Source: VXMO01 sp034422835 (GTDB lineage: Bacteria; Chloroflexota; Dehalococcoidia; UBA6926). Taken from it: a stretch of DNA of 48,723 nucleotides. This document shows, one piece after another, positions 15,991-25,072 of the stretch; positions within the stretch are counted from its first letter, which is position 1, and every line of letters begins with the position of its first letter. A model generated the notes under the pieces. It was not told the origin of the DNA. It worked only from the letters and a program-made list of their open reading frames with translations, and ran no database searches. The translations under genes were made by a program, and so were the position numbers. The stretch covers positions 1 to 48,723 of the forward strand of contig DAOUJJ010000023.1 of the NCBI GenBank assembly GCA_034422835.1, in the 5' to 3' direction.

Positions 15991-18762
15991 ATGGATCCTT
16001 GGTACAGAGTCGTCACCCCCCGTGAAGAGGTCCGAGAAGGCCGTTCATTCAGTCCTGATGAATTCGCCATTGCCCTTGAGCAAGTAGTGGCAGGCACGGC
16101 GCCGATCGATTATCGGGACCCAGAACAATTTTTCTCGCGCACGTATTTCACTCGCGCCCTGTCGGAACACTCGGGTATGGTGCTGCGCCGCCTCTCAGGA
16201 CAGACGGGCAATACCGCTCCTGTCTTGACCCTTATGACGCAGTTCGGCGGCGGGAAGACGCACACCCTGACGTCGCTCTATCACCTAGTGAACTTAGGGC
16301 CTGATGCCCGCAACCTCCCGGGAGTGGACGATCTCTTGAGGGACACAGGCATCTCGGCTGCTCCGTCGGCACGTGTCGGAGTCTTTGTTGGCAATGCGTG
16401 GGACCCGTCTCCGGGCCATGAAACTCCGTGGATTGACCTGGCTCGGCAACTCGCCGGCGATGAGGGAGTAGCCGAGCTAGGCAGCTCGGCTGCCGCTACG
16501 CCGCCTGGCACAGATGCAATCACAAGAGTGTTCGCCAAGGCGGACAGGCCCGTACTAATCCTGCTCGACGAAGTCCTCAATTTCGTCAATCGACACCGGG
16601 GAATGGCAGATTCAATGCATGCATTCATCCAGAATCTGACGGTAGCAGTAACGGGAGCGACCCACGCGGCAGCAGTCATCAGCTTGCCCCGCAGTCAGGT
16701 CGAAATGACCGATTCCGATAGGGAATGGCAGGAGCGGATCACCAAGGTTGTGCGGCGGGTGGCACAGGACCTCATTGCAAACGACGAAGCAGAAATCAGC
16801 GAGGTTGTCCGCAGGCGTCTGTTCGACGACATCGGCAGCGAGCGAGTACGCAAGCGGGTGGCCAAGACATACGCAGATTGGTGTTTCGAACGCAGCGCGC
16901 GGCTGCCCTCAGAATGGACAGCCGTCGACACTGCGACAACGGACGCCAAGGCAAGGGATTTCCTGAGGAGCAGATTCGAAGCCTGCTACCCCTTCCATCC
17001 GGCAACACTCTCGGTGTTCCAGCGAAAGTGGCGGGCGCTCTCTCAGTTTCAGCAGACGCGTGGATCACTCGCGATGCTTGCCCAATGGATTTCTTGGGCC
17101 GCCCGCGACCAGTTCAATGAGGCTCGAAATGAGCCACTTATCACGCTTGGGTCGGCACCGCTGGATGTGCCGGAATTTCGGGCGATCGCCCTGGGGCAAC
17201 TGGGGGAACAACGACTCGACGCTGCTATTGAAGCGGATATCGCGGGTGAGGCTTCTCACGCTGAAGCCCTTGATGTGGATGCGAGAGGAGCCCTTAGGCA
17301 TATTCACCGTCGTGTGGGCACGGCCGTCTTGTTCGAGTCATCCGGCGGCCAGGTTGACCGTGTGGCTCATCTGCCTGAGTTGCGCTTTGCCCTTGGTGAA
17401 CCCGACGTTGAAACAACCACAATCGATAATGCCGTAACCGCCCTGGAGCAGAGCAGCTTCTTCATCCGAAAGATCGGTGCCGATGGTTACCGCATTCACC
17501 ACCAGGCAACACTCAGGAAAGTCGTCAGTGACCGGAGAGCATCCCTTGACGAGGACGAAGTTAAGTCGGCAGTACGCAAACTCGTCCAAGATGAATTTGC
17601 CAAAGGGCCCACAACGCCAATCGTATATTTCCCGCAAGACGGCGACGCTGTCGCTGATTCCCCTCGCCTGACGTTGGTCGTTCTAGACCCCGACCGAGAA
17701 TGGCATGGGCGCGATGCATTTGCACAGCAGGTCGGCCCTTGGATGAGGGAACGAGGGACATCGCCGCGCCTCTATCCTGGAGCTCTCGTCTGGTGTTCCA
17801 AGAAGCAGGGGCGTGAGCTGCGGGACAGCGTTGAGAACTGGCTTGCATGGCGTAGGGTCTCGCAGGAAGTTGCCCAGGGACTCTTGGGGACGGAGTATGA
17901 CCAAGCCGACCGCGCGGAGGTCAATGCCAGGGTCAGGGAAGCTGAGGAGATCGCCAAGGAAGAGGTCTGGGCAGGCTATCGTCACGTTGCATTGACGGAG
18001 GATGCCGACGGCATCAAGACCATCGACCTTGGCGCAGGTCATTCGAGTGGCAGTGAGACGCTATCTGGCCGGGTGATTGGAGCCCTTAGATCAGAGGCAC
18101 TACTGAACGAGTCTGTTGGCGCAGGATATATTGATCGGCATTGGCCGCATGCCTTTAGGGACACAGGAGCTTGGCCGCTGACAAGCCTTCGGCAAAGCTT
18201 CTTGAATGGTGCGCTCACGAGGCTTATCGATCCCGACACCGTCTTGCGGCAGAGAATCATTGAATTTGTAGCACAGGGTGAGTTTGGATTGGCCTCTGGT
18301 GATAACGGTGACGGCACATTTGGTGAGGTCATGTTCCTGAAGGCGGTTGGAGCGGAGGATGTGGTCTTTGAGCCAGGGATGTTCTTGCTGACAAAAGCCC
18401 GCGCTGAGCAGACGAGCGCCGTGGCTGAACCAACTCCTATAGGACCGGAGTCTTCCCCCACAGTTGGCGCTGATCCGGAGCCCCAAAAGATTGGTGGGCG
18501 GGCACAAGTAGGACTGCCCATTGAGACTGGCCAGAAGGTCACTCTTCGCTTGACGGGGGATTTGCCAACGCATACGTGGAGCAAATTTGGAATTGCGATC
18601 TTGCCTAAACTCCCGTCTGATGGGGAACCCAGAGCAGGGGTAGAATTCACGGTCAACGTTGATGCTGGCGTGGCCAGAAACTTACAGCTTGAGCTACAGC
18701 AAGCCTTAGCCGATCTCGGGCTGAGCGCCACGGTGGTCATCGAGACTGACGAGAACGAGTAG
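15991..18762 (+). CDS. DUF499 P-loop ATPase
   Basis: A 923-residue ATPase of the DUF499 family. The N-terminus DPWYRVVTPREEV is the family signature. Walker A is MTQFGGGKTHTLTSLYH (K89) and Walker B is PVLILLDEVLNF (D193, E194), as in AAA+/STAND-like ATPases. Downstream come a helical region (YPFHPATLSVFQRKW), a winged-helix-like segment (DGYRIHHQATLRKVV) and a C-terminal beta domain (KVTLRLTGDLPTHTWSKFG). DUF499 ATPases occur with DUF1156 methylases in defence islands, where they are expected to power DNA or protein remodelling in the complex. It lies 100 bases after the beta-flower gene, with AAGGAT just before ATG, and ends the operon. The Walker motifs look intact. Confidence 0.9.
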   Translation: MDPWYRVVTPREEVREGRSFSPDEFAIALEQVVAGTAPIDYRDPEQFFSRTYFTRALSEHSGMVLRRLSGQTGNTAPVLTLMTQFGGGKTHTLTSLYHLVNLGPDARNLPGVDDLLRDTGISAAPSARVGVFVGNAWDPSPGHETPWIDLARQLAGDEGVAELGSSAAATPPGTDAITRVFAKADRPVLILLDEVLNFVNRHRGMADSMHAFIQNLTVAVTGATHAAAVISLPRSQVEMTDSDREWQERITKVVRRVAQDLIANDEAEISEVVRRRLFDDIGSERVRKRVAKTYADWCFERSARLPSEWTAVDTATTDAKARDFLRSRFEACYPFHPATLSVFQRKWRALSQFQQTRGSLAMLAQWISWAARDQFNEARNEPLITLGSAPLDVPEFRAIALGQLGEQRLDAAIEADIAGEASHAEALDVDARGALRHIHRRVGTAVLFESSGGQVDRVAHLPELRFALGEPDVETTTIDNAVTALEQSSFFIRKIGADGYRIHHQATLRKVVSDRRASLDEDEVKSAVRKLVQDEFAKGPTTPIVYFPQDGDAVADSPRLTLVVLDPDREWHGRDAFAQQVGPWMRERGTSPRLYPGALVWCSKKQGRELRDSVENWLAWRRVSQEVAQGLLGTEYDQADRAEVNARVREAEEIAKEEVWAGYRHVALTEDADGIKTIDLGAGHSSGSETLSGRVIGALRSEALLNESVGAGYIDRHWPHAFRDTGAWPLTSLRQSFLNGALTRLIDPDTVLRQRIIEFVAQGEFGLASGDNGDGTFGEVMFLKAVGAEDVVFEPGMFLLTKARAEQTSAVAEPTPIGPESSPTVGADPEPQKIGGRAQVGLPIETGQKVTLRLTGDLPTHTWSKFGIAILPKLPSDGEPRAGVEFTVNVDAGVARNLQLELQQALADLGLSATVVIETDENE

Positions 18763-18844
18763 CGCAAACACTACATTAGCCAAATCTGAAAGGCGCGGTC
18801 CGCTCATAGCTTTGGCTACACTTCCTGTAGTGGCGGATTCTCGA

Positions 18845-19414
18845 ATGATGACCACGACCAACTCTGCGCGGCAACTGACTAGCCGGATGGCGCGCGCGGC
18901 CTTTGGCGACAAGGGGCTCTATTGGCAGCTTGCTTTTGATGCAGGCGCAATCCGGCAGTCGCTGCTGGCGGTGCTCATCGTCGCGGCTGCGGTGGGAACC
19001 GGGTCAGCCATTGACAATATCATGCGAGGCGCTGCTGGCGGGGCAACCGGTGGGTTCACTGTGATGGCGCTGTGGGGCGTGCTCTACTGGTTCCTGTTCA
19101 GCGTGTCCTCATGGGCACTTACCCGATTGCTGGCCGTCGGCTTCGAAGTCGACGTGGAGACGGTGACCTATCTGCAGTTCATCCGCAGGTTCGGTTTTGT
19201 GTTCGCGCCCGGCATCCTGCTGATGCTGACGCCCATTCCATTCGTGGGCGAGGTAGCGGTGTTCATGGCCTTCATGTGGACGATGCTCACCGCGACGGTC
19301 GCTATCCAATGGACGGCCGAGACACCCATCGGGCTGGCTTTTATGGCAGCGTCCGGCGGAACGGTGGCTGCCCTTGTGCTCTCAGTATTCATTCTCGTTT
19401 ACGTCCTGCTGTAG
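18845..19414 (+). CDS. Yip1-like integral membrane protein, copy 2
   Basis: A 189-residue multipass membrane protein starting at ATG 18845 (or 18848). It is a close paralogue of the gene at 2649-3215: the same ARQLTSRMARAA.GDKGLYW head, the same AFDAGAIRQSLLAVLIVA segment, the same TAETPIGLA and LSVF.LVYVLL end, with long stretches of matching DNA and a shared CAGGAG just after the stop. Both point the same way and bracket the 3.2-18.8 kb segment with the defence operon. An in-frame ATG at 18812 is less likely, because the homologous part begins after 18845. Function unknown. Confidence 0.75.
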   Translation: MMTTTNSARQLTSRMARAAFGDKGLYWQLAFDAGAIRQSLLAVLIVAAAVGTGSAIDNIMRGAAGGATGGFTVMALWGVLYWFLFSVSSWALTRLLAVGFEVDVETVTYLQFIRRFGFVFAPGILLMLTPIPFVGEVAVFMAFMWTMLTATVAIQWTAETPIGLAFMAASGGTVAALVLSVFILVYVLL

Positions 19415-19440
19415 CAGGAGTCCGGCAACGCCATAACCGT

Positions 19441-20298
19441 TCAGCCCCACCATACGCCGAAGGTCAAAATCCTCCTGACCCAGCGCCACATCAGCCGTCG
19501 GACGATGCGCCCGCGCACCGTCTTCAGATCGTCCCTGCGCCAGATCAAAGTCTGCGCCCGCAGAGCTTCGTCGATGGGCCGGTCCTCCGGAGGCAGTGTG
19601 AGCCCGTGCTCATCCAGCATGGCGACTTCGAGTTCGAGGATACGCTCCTGTCGTTTCAGCCACGTGAGCGTTCGGCCCGCGTGTGCATGACTCTTCGAGA
19701 GCCTTCGCCATTCCTTGACCAACGGCCACGCCCTTCCGTAGACGACATGATCGTCCTCGGCAGGTTTCACCGTCACGAGTGTCGGAAACACCCGAGGTGG
19801 ATACCACTTCTTACTCAGTCGTCTCGTCGACGAGGATGGCTCACGGAACGCCTTGGCCGACAGCTTCGTATCCTCTTCAGTTACTGTCCCCTCACGAACC
19901 TGCTTCTCCAATGCGGTGATGCGACGCCCGAGGAGCCTCGCGGTCTTGTCGGTTTCTTCTCGAAAGGACCGCAGTTCCGCCCCGTCCTGCTGCACCGGCA
20001 TCGTCGACAGAGCATCAACGCGCTCGGTAAGTTGGCCAACAGTCTTACGCATGTCCGCCACTTCTTTCGCCAGCTGTTGAACGGCCGGGTTGGCATCGGA
20101 CAGCATCGCTCCCTCAAGCGCTCGGATAATGACCCTTGAGAGCCGCCGACGTTCCAAGGTTCTCGCGATCGTTCGGTAACTGACGCCCAGCATCTCCGCC
20201 GTCCCCGTCGGACCGCGCTGGCTGATCAACAGATCGAGGAATGCCAGGAGATGCCCGTCCTGATTCTCAATCTCAGTTTGCATGTTGTCCGAGGTCAT
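19441..20298 (-). CDS. HTH and coiled-coil protein of unknown function
   Basis: A 285-residue protein. An N-terminal helix-turn-helix-like region (LISQRGPTGTAEMLGVSYRTIARTLERRRLS, seen in two halves around residues 20-55) suggests DNA binding. It is followed by a heptad-rich coiled coil at about 65-135 (QQLAKEVADMRKTVGQLTER, then RRITALEKQVREG) and a basic C-terminal region ending in aromatic/arginine repeats (RRLMWRWVRRILTFGVWW) that may be a membrane anchor. The start is ATG 20298, preceded by AAGGGCGG; ATG 20316 is possible. It faces the VirD4/HerA-like operon across 350 bases. It could be a regulator or a partitioning/tethering protein of the mobile module, but I cannot say which. Confidence 0.65.
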   Translation of the reverse strand: MTSDNMQTEIENQDGHLLAFLDLLISQRGPTGTAEMLGVSYRTIARTLERRRLSRVIIRALEGAMLSDANPAVQQLAKEVADMRKTVGQLTERVDALSTMPVQQDGAELRSFREETDKTARLLGRRITALEKQVREGTVTEEDTKLSAKAFREPSSSTRRLSKKWYPPRVFPTLVTVKPAEDDHVVYGRAWPLVKEWRRLSKSHAHAGRTLTWLKRQERILELEVAMLDEHGLTLPPEDRPIDEALRAQTLIWRRDDLKTVRGRIVRRLMWRWVRRILTFGVWWG

Positions 20299-20579
20299 AC
20301 ATCCGCCCTTCGACATCCACCTGCCAACTGGACGTTCTGCAATCTGGGTCTGTCAGCCGTTTGCTGTTCCGTCCTCCTGACAAGTGGCCGCTCCTGAATT
20401 GGGAGACTGTCATGTCCGAACGGAACCGCGTGACGGGCAAAATGCTTACTCAATTCATCGGCCTCCTTCGGTTCTTGCGCGTGACGACGTGCTAAACACA
20501 GCCTCAGTTCAGGTGTCCACATAACTTGAATCCCTGTACAGCCCCCTGACTGTTAGACGCCTCTTGCGCGAAAACCCGT

Positions 20580-20597
20580 CCCTCAGGGCAGTATACT
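20580..20597 (+). promoter_or_regulatory. CCCT-C-AGGG palindrome and TATACT box before the ATPase operon
   Basis: A CCCT-C-AGGG palindrome (20580-20588) is followed directly by TATACT (20592-20597), a good -10 hexamer set in a palindromic GTATACTAGTAC context. No clear -35 is found at the usual spacing, which would fit an activator- or repressor-controlled promoter. The leader to ATG 20651 would be about 45 bases. Confidence 0.4.
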
Positions 20598-20650
20598 AGT
20601 ACGTATGTTCTTATCCAAACAACAAAGGTCGGAGCCAAGAGGAGGTGCCT

Positions 20651-23230
20651 ATGAATCCCTTCAGTTGCTTGAAGCGCATCTTTCAATCGCGGAAGCCGGG
20701 CCCACCGGTCCTGCTATCAATCAGGCCGCCTCGCTCTGGCGAGCGGACCATGCTCGGCGTCGAGAACATGCTCCAGTCCATCGCCGTGCCGGAGCCGTTC
20801 TCGCTGGAGCTAACGGGAGATGCGGACGGCGTGCGCATCCTCGTGCGCTGCCAGGACGCGCGGGCGATCCGCCGACAGGTGTCGGCGCACTATCCGCAGG
20901 CGATGATCGAGGAACTCCCGCCCGACGACGACCCGCTTGCCGTTGGAGAAGAGCAGGAAGCGTGGACGATGCCGCTGAGATCCAGCGGCCCGGACCATGT
21001 GCCGTTGCGCCAGTTCCGGGATGACGATCTCGTCCATCAGGGGTCCGATCCCATGCTCGCCGTTATTGGAGCCTTGTCGAAACTACGATCCGGGGAGCGG
21101 GTTGTCTCCCGGATCCTGCTGCGTTCGCTCGGGCCCCTGTGGTCGGCGGGTTACCAAGAAGAGACTAACCGACGGGAATCGTACCGGAGCGCCGAAACGG
21201 AGCAGGCCCGTGTCAACCAGAGCGAGGTCGTCCGAATGGTGATGCTCGCGATCCTGGCTTTCGTGGGGATCAATGCATGGAGGTTCTGGCAGCAGGGAGA
21301 CGTGTTCAAGGCCGCCGCCGTCGTGGGCGGCGCGGTGTTCGTTCTGCTCACGGTCGGTGTCCTGTGGGCGAAGTTCAAGTCGCGAGGCCCGCGGTATTTC
21401 GACCCGCAGATGGTGAAAGAGAAGGTGGGGCGGACGGCCTTTCAGGCGCAGTTCCAGGTGACGGCCATCGTGCCGATACGGAGCGGCAAGCGTCGTGCTA
21501 AGGACCTACTGGGCGACGTTGCGACGGCCTATCGCCACTATGACAATTCCGCAGGAGCGCACGTCGTCGTCGGCAAAATGCGCCCTGCCGCCGAGAAGGT
21601 GTCGCTCCACCCGCCCGGTCCGGGACTCTTCGGCAAGCGCAGCATCCTCGGCGTACGAGAACTTGCCAGCTTGTGGCATCCGCCAAGCCCCTCGGACGAG
21701 ACACCACCCGTCGAACGCTCCGGCTCCCGCCTGCTCGCGCCGCCGGCACATGCGGTTCGAGACGGCGCGTACGTGGGCATCGCGGATGCCGACAAAGACT
21801 CGATCATCCGCTTTCCGGACGACCTCCTTCGCCGCCACCATCTTTACGTGGCACGAACACGCATGGGCAAGTCGACGCTCATGCAGCACATCGTCGCGGA
21901 TCGCATGGCGGAGAAGGCGGCGGGACTGAACGACGACGCCATCGTTGTCATCGATCCCCATGCCGATCTCGTCGCGGCATTGCTGGAGCATGTGCCGGAC
22001 TCATTGGTCGACCAGGTCAGGCTGATCGACCTCGCCGACCCGAACGGTGCGCCGGGCATCAACCTTCTCGATACCCGCGTCTTCACCGACCGCGACCGCA
22101 CTGCCGACTCGGTCGTCCGCATCGCGCGGGGGCTCTGGGACCAGTGGGGGCCGCGGATGCAGTCCATCCTCGAACAGGTCGTCAAGACTCTTCACGAGGT
22201 GAATGAACATCGGGATCCGGAGATGCAGTACACGATCCTCGACGGCCTCAGGCTGCTCTCGGATGAGAATGAGCACTTCCGAAACGACGTGCTGGCCCAA
22301 GTGAACGACGTCCACCTACTGGCGTGGTGGAAGCGCGACTTCGGCAACTGGCACCGCAACTACCGCATGGAGGCCTTAGCCCCCGTGCAGACCCGCCTCT
22401 CTTACTACTCCACGTCGAGGCGGGCGCGGGCGATTCTCGGGCAGCGGCGCTCCACCATCGACGTACGGAGGACGATCCATGACGGCGGCATCCTCCTCGT
22501 CTCGACTGCGCAGGGCGTTGCCGGACGCGACACCTCGGCGCTTGTCGGAGCGTCCGTGCTCAACCTCGTCGATGCCGTCATCCGTGAGCAAGGCGCTCAG
22601 AGATTCAGTGACCGGCGCGGCGTCCTCGTCGTTGTCGACGAGATGCAGTCCATGCCGGGCGTGGACTACGAGTCCATGCTGTCCGAGTTGGGGAAGTTTG
22701 GGGCGAGCTTCATCCTCGCCACCCAGAGCCTCGCCACGCTCGGCGACCTTTCGGACTCAATGCGCGACAGCTTGCTCGCCAACGTCGGCTGTCTTGCGGT
22801 CTTCCAGGTGGCGGGGAGTGATGCTCGTCAGCTGGTGCCTGAGCTGGGGTCTGACCGCGTGAACGTGGATGACATCACGTCGTTGCCGGTGCATCACTGT
22901 TATGTGCGGGCGACGATCGGGACGGAGCGGGTTCCCGCCTTCTCGATGGAGGTGCGGAAACCCGAACAGGGCGACGTGGAGGTGGCAGACCGTATCCGCG
23001 AGGAGACGATCAACTACACCACGCCGCACGAGTCTCTCTTGGCTCAAGACTCCGACATCGACCACGCCGTCGAGGAGTTTCGGGAGTCCGTGAGGACAAG
23101 GCAGAATGCCGCCGGTGAGCAGCCGCCTACCAACGCCAGACCGCAGCGCAGACGGGCCAGAAGCAGGAAGAGGAAGGAACAGTCCGAAGAGGAGACAGGC
23201 ACCGAGCCGGAGGCCGAGGTTAGCGCGTGA
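20651..23230 (+). CDS. VirD4/HerA-like membrane-linked DNA translocase ATPase
   Basis: An 859-residue P-loop ATPase. Two hydrophobic segments lie at about 196-212 and 220-238 (MLAILAFVGINAWRF; AAAVVGGAVFVLLTVGVLW). Walker A is HHLYVARTRMGKSTLMQH (K407) and Walker B is AIVVIDPHADLV (D435). A further conserved block VLVVVDEMQSMPGVDYESM, then ASFILATQSLATLGD, is typical of TraD/VirD4/TraG and HerA-type translocases. The C-terminus is a basic tail (RRRARSRKRKEQSEEE). Such proteins pump DNA in conjugation or element mobilisation. The start is ATG 20651, with GGAGG 6-7 bases upstream. It overlaps the next gene (GTGA). No relaxase or type IV secretion genes are seen nearby, so this is either a mobilisation remnant or a repurposed translocase. 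Confidence 0.85.
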   Translation: MNPFSCLKRIFQSRKPGPPVLLSIRPPRSGERTMLGVENMLQSIAVPEPFSLELTGDADGVRILVRCQDARAIRRQVSAHYPQAMIEELPPDDDPLAVGEEQEAWTMPLRSSGPDHVPLRQFRDDDLVHQGSDPMLAVIGALSKLRSGERVVSRILLRSLGPLWSAGYQEETNRRESYRSAETEQARVNQSEVVRMVMLAILAFVGINAWRFWQQGDVFKAAAVVGGAVFVLLTVGVLWAKFKSRGPRYFDPQMVKEKVGRTAFQAQFQVTAIVPIRSGKRRAKDLLGDVATAYRHYDNSAGAHVVVGKMRPAAEKVSLHPPGPGLFGKRSILGVRELASLWHPPSPSDETPPVERSGSRLLAPPAHAVRDGAYVGIADADKDSIIRFPDDLLRRHHLYVARTRMGKSTLMQHIVADRMAEKAAGLNDDAIVVIDPHADLVAALLEHVPDSLVDQVRLIDLADPNGAPGINLLDTRVFTDRDRTADSVVRIARGLWDQWGPRMQSILEQVVKTLHEVNEHRDPEMQYTILDGLRLLSDENEHFRNDVLAQVNDVHLLAWWKRDFGNWHRNYRMEALAPVQTRLSYYSTSRRARAILGQRRSTIDVRRTIHDGGILLVSTAQGVAGRDTSALVGASVLNLVDAVIREQGAQRFSDRRGVLVVVDEMQSMPGVDYESMLSELGKFGASFILATQSLATLGDLSDSMRDSLLANVGCLAVFQVAGSDARQLVPELGSDRVNVDDITSLPVHHCYVRATIGTERVPAFSMEVRKPEQGDVEVADRIREETINYTTPHESLLAQDSDIDHAVEEFRESVRTRQNAAGEQPPTNARPQRRRARSRKRKEQSEEETGTEPEAEVSA

Positions 23231-24798
23231 AGCCGCATGGAGTGGCCGAGGAGATCGTGCACCAACTTGCTGAGATGCCGTTCCTCGACGGGCAGACGCT
23301 CGCTGCCATAACCGATAATTCGGATGCAGGAGTCTATGCCGCAGTTGGACAGCTTGAGGACGCAGAGCTCGTCGGTTCGGTGCCGCATGCCACTCCGGTA
23401 CTACCCCGGGTGGAGCGATACCATCTGACGGCTGACGGCGTCCGTTCCCTTGCGGAGGCCGACGGAATCGATGTCGTGGAGCTTCTGCGCAACTATCCGG
23501 TGTCGGCTCAATGGCAGCGGCTGCTGCTGGAGCGGCTGGATCTTGTGGGCATCGTCTATCGGATAGTTGCCGCAGTCGCGGACATCGAGGATACGGTCGG
23601 GCTGGCTTGGTATCGCGCATCTCCGTTCGACGCGAGCATCACGCTAGCAGGCGGCCGCGTTCTCGGCATCGTTCGACAGGGGCCGATGTCCGACCGAACG
23701 TCGTTCGGGAAGAGAATGGCCCGTCTCCGGGATGCGCCCACACCTAGCGGCCTGCTCGTTGTGTGCCATGATGAGATTCGGCTGCGGCACACGCGCCGCA
23801 CTCTCCTTGCCCTCCGTCTCCCGACCTTTCTCGCACTGGAACGTGACGTAGCTAAAGGCAATGGAGCTGCCTGGCAAATGCCGGGCAGCGATGCGCGGCT
23901 CGACGTGACATCAATCCTGCGCAAGGCCTCTGCCAGCAACTCACCAGTACTGGAACCGCTACCGACCAATGCGAGTGTCCCGATACCGCTTACCGTTGAT
24001 AAGCCGCTTGAGAGAATCGCAGACTGGCTGCTTCCCGGTGTCCTGCGTCCCGCAGAGAAGCGAGTCCTGGACGCCGTTGCCGATTGGCCGGGAATCACGC
24101 ACGGCAACTTAGCTCGTCTGCTCGGTCTGCAACCCTCTAGGCTTTCTCATGTGACGGGTCCTCTGACTGCTGCCAACCTTCTCACGGCCATCAACATCGG
24201 CGGGCGGCGTCTTGCACTCGGTGATCGCGCGCTCAGCATGCTCGCGCGTCGGGATCGAACAGCAATCGGAATTGCCCGACAGCGGTGGAGTGTGAACCCA
24301 ATCGACCCCGCCTTGCCGTCCATCTGGCGCAACATTTCCGGCAGGCGTGTCCGACAACTCCTCCGCCACATCGAACACACCGACGCCGTCCACAACTGGC
24401 TTGCGTCGACGGTGGAGCGGGCACGCGACGATGGATGGGACATCGTGCAGGTTGACCCTCCCCACCGCGCTTCCCGCTACTTCCGCCACAACGGGAAAGT
24501 GCATTCGGTGAACCCCGATGCCTTCGGCCTAATGCGGCGAGGCACGGAGACGAAGGCGTTCTTTCTTGAATGGGAGCGCCGCGCCGTTCGGCCCAGCACG
24601 ATGCGACAGCGCCTCGCCCCGTACCTACGCTACTACTCGACCAGCCGCCCCCGTGATGATAACGGTGCCACCCCGGAGGTCATCATCATTCTGGAGGACC
24701 CTGTGACCGTTCCTCACTTTCGCCGGATCGCATGCGAGGAGATGGGTACACACGGCTTACGCATTCCCATCAGCGTTCGACGACTCTCTGGCTACTAG
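23227..24798 (+). CDS. Replication-relaxation-like HTH protein
   Basis: A 523-residue protein starting at GTG 23227 within the stop of the ATPase gene. Residues 1-85 form a winged-helix domain (MPFLDGQTLAAITDNSDAGV), and residues about 275-340 look like another (ITHGNLARLLGLQPSRLSHV). The C-terminal part has VHNWLASTVERARDDGWDI, the aspartate-rich SVNPDAFGLMRRG, then AFFLEWERRAVRPSTM and LAPYLRYYSTSRP, the replication-relaxation (PF13814) pattern with a nuclease-like EWER core. Such proteins occur next to TraD/HerA-like ATPases on plasmids and integrative elements. It probably acts with the ATPase in DNA processing. No coding gene follows for 0.5 kb, only relics. Confidence 0.8.
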   Translation: MKPHGVAEEIVHQLAEMPFLDGQTLAAITDNSDAGVYAAVGQLEDAELVGSVPHATPVLPRVERYHLTADGVRSLAEADGIDVVELLRNYPVSAQWQRLLLERLDLVGIVYRIVAAVADIEDTVGLAWYRASPFDASITLAGGRVLGIVRQGPMSDRTSFGKRMARLRDAPTPSGLLVVCHDEIRLRHTRRTLLALRLPTFLALERDVAKGNGAAWQMPGSDARLDVTSILRKASASNSPVLEPLPTNASVPIPLTVDKPLERIADWLLPGVLRPAEKRVLDAVADWPGITHGNLARLLGLQPSRLSHVTGPLTAANLLTAINIGGRRLALGDRALSMLARRDRTAIGIARQRWSVNPIDPALPSIWRNISGRRVRQLLRHIEHTDAVHNWLASTVERARDDGWDIVQVDPPHRASRYFRHNGKVHSVNPDAFGLMRRGTETKAFFLEWERRAVRPSTMRQRLAPYLRYYSTSRPRDDNGATPEVIIILEDPVTVPHFRRIACEEMGTHGLRIPISVRRLSGY

Positions 24799-24893
24799 TA
24801 GTTCATCCCATCTGGGTTCCAGTCGGTCAGGCCGTTCTAGGGGCATGAATCCACCAGCAAAGGCTGGCGAACCGCAACCATGAGGCTCCAGCC

Positions 24894-25070
24894 GACGACG
24901 TGGCGAACGTCACTGTCAAGCAGGCGGCCTACGAGCTAGGCTTCTGCGTGCGCCGGGTGCGTCAACTGGCCCGAGACTGCCACTTCCACAGCGCGGTCAA
25001 GTCCGGCTTCGAGTGACTGGATCCCACCCCCGTCCAGCTCAACCCGGGCAAGCGCGTGCCGGCGGATTGA
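24894..25070 (+). pseudogene. Decayed MerR/excisionase-type helix-turn-helix gene
   Basis: The frame reads VTVKQAAYELGFCVRRVRQL, then SAVKSGFE, then an in-frame TGA at 25014-25016, then LDPTPVQLNPGKRVPAD and stop. The intact family pattern would be G-x-x-W-L-x-P at the break, so the TGA looks like a TGG(Trp)-to-TGA change. No start codon or RBS is evident upstream. It is a relic of a small DNA-binding protein of the type found with recombinases and toxin genes. Confidence 0.65.
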
Positions 25071-25072
25071 AG

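Noticed and set aside
18812..18844. Upstream ATG at 18812 for the second Yip1-like gene
   Set aside because: Homology with copy 1 begins after 18845, and the extra 11 residues have no counterpart.
22757..23620. 287-codon minus-strand frame over the ATPase/relaxation junction
   Set aside because: Pro/Arg-rich composition, no domain, antisense to two well-supported genes.
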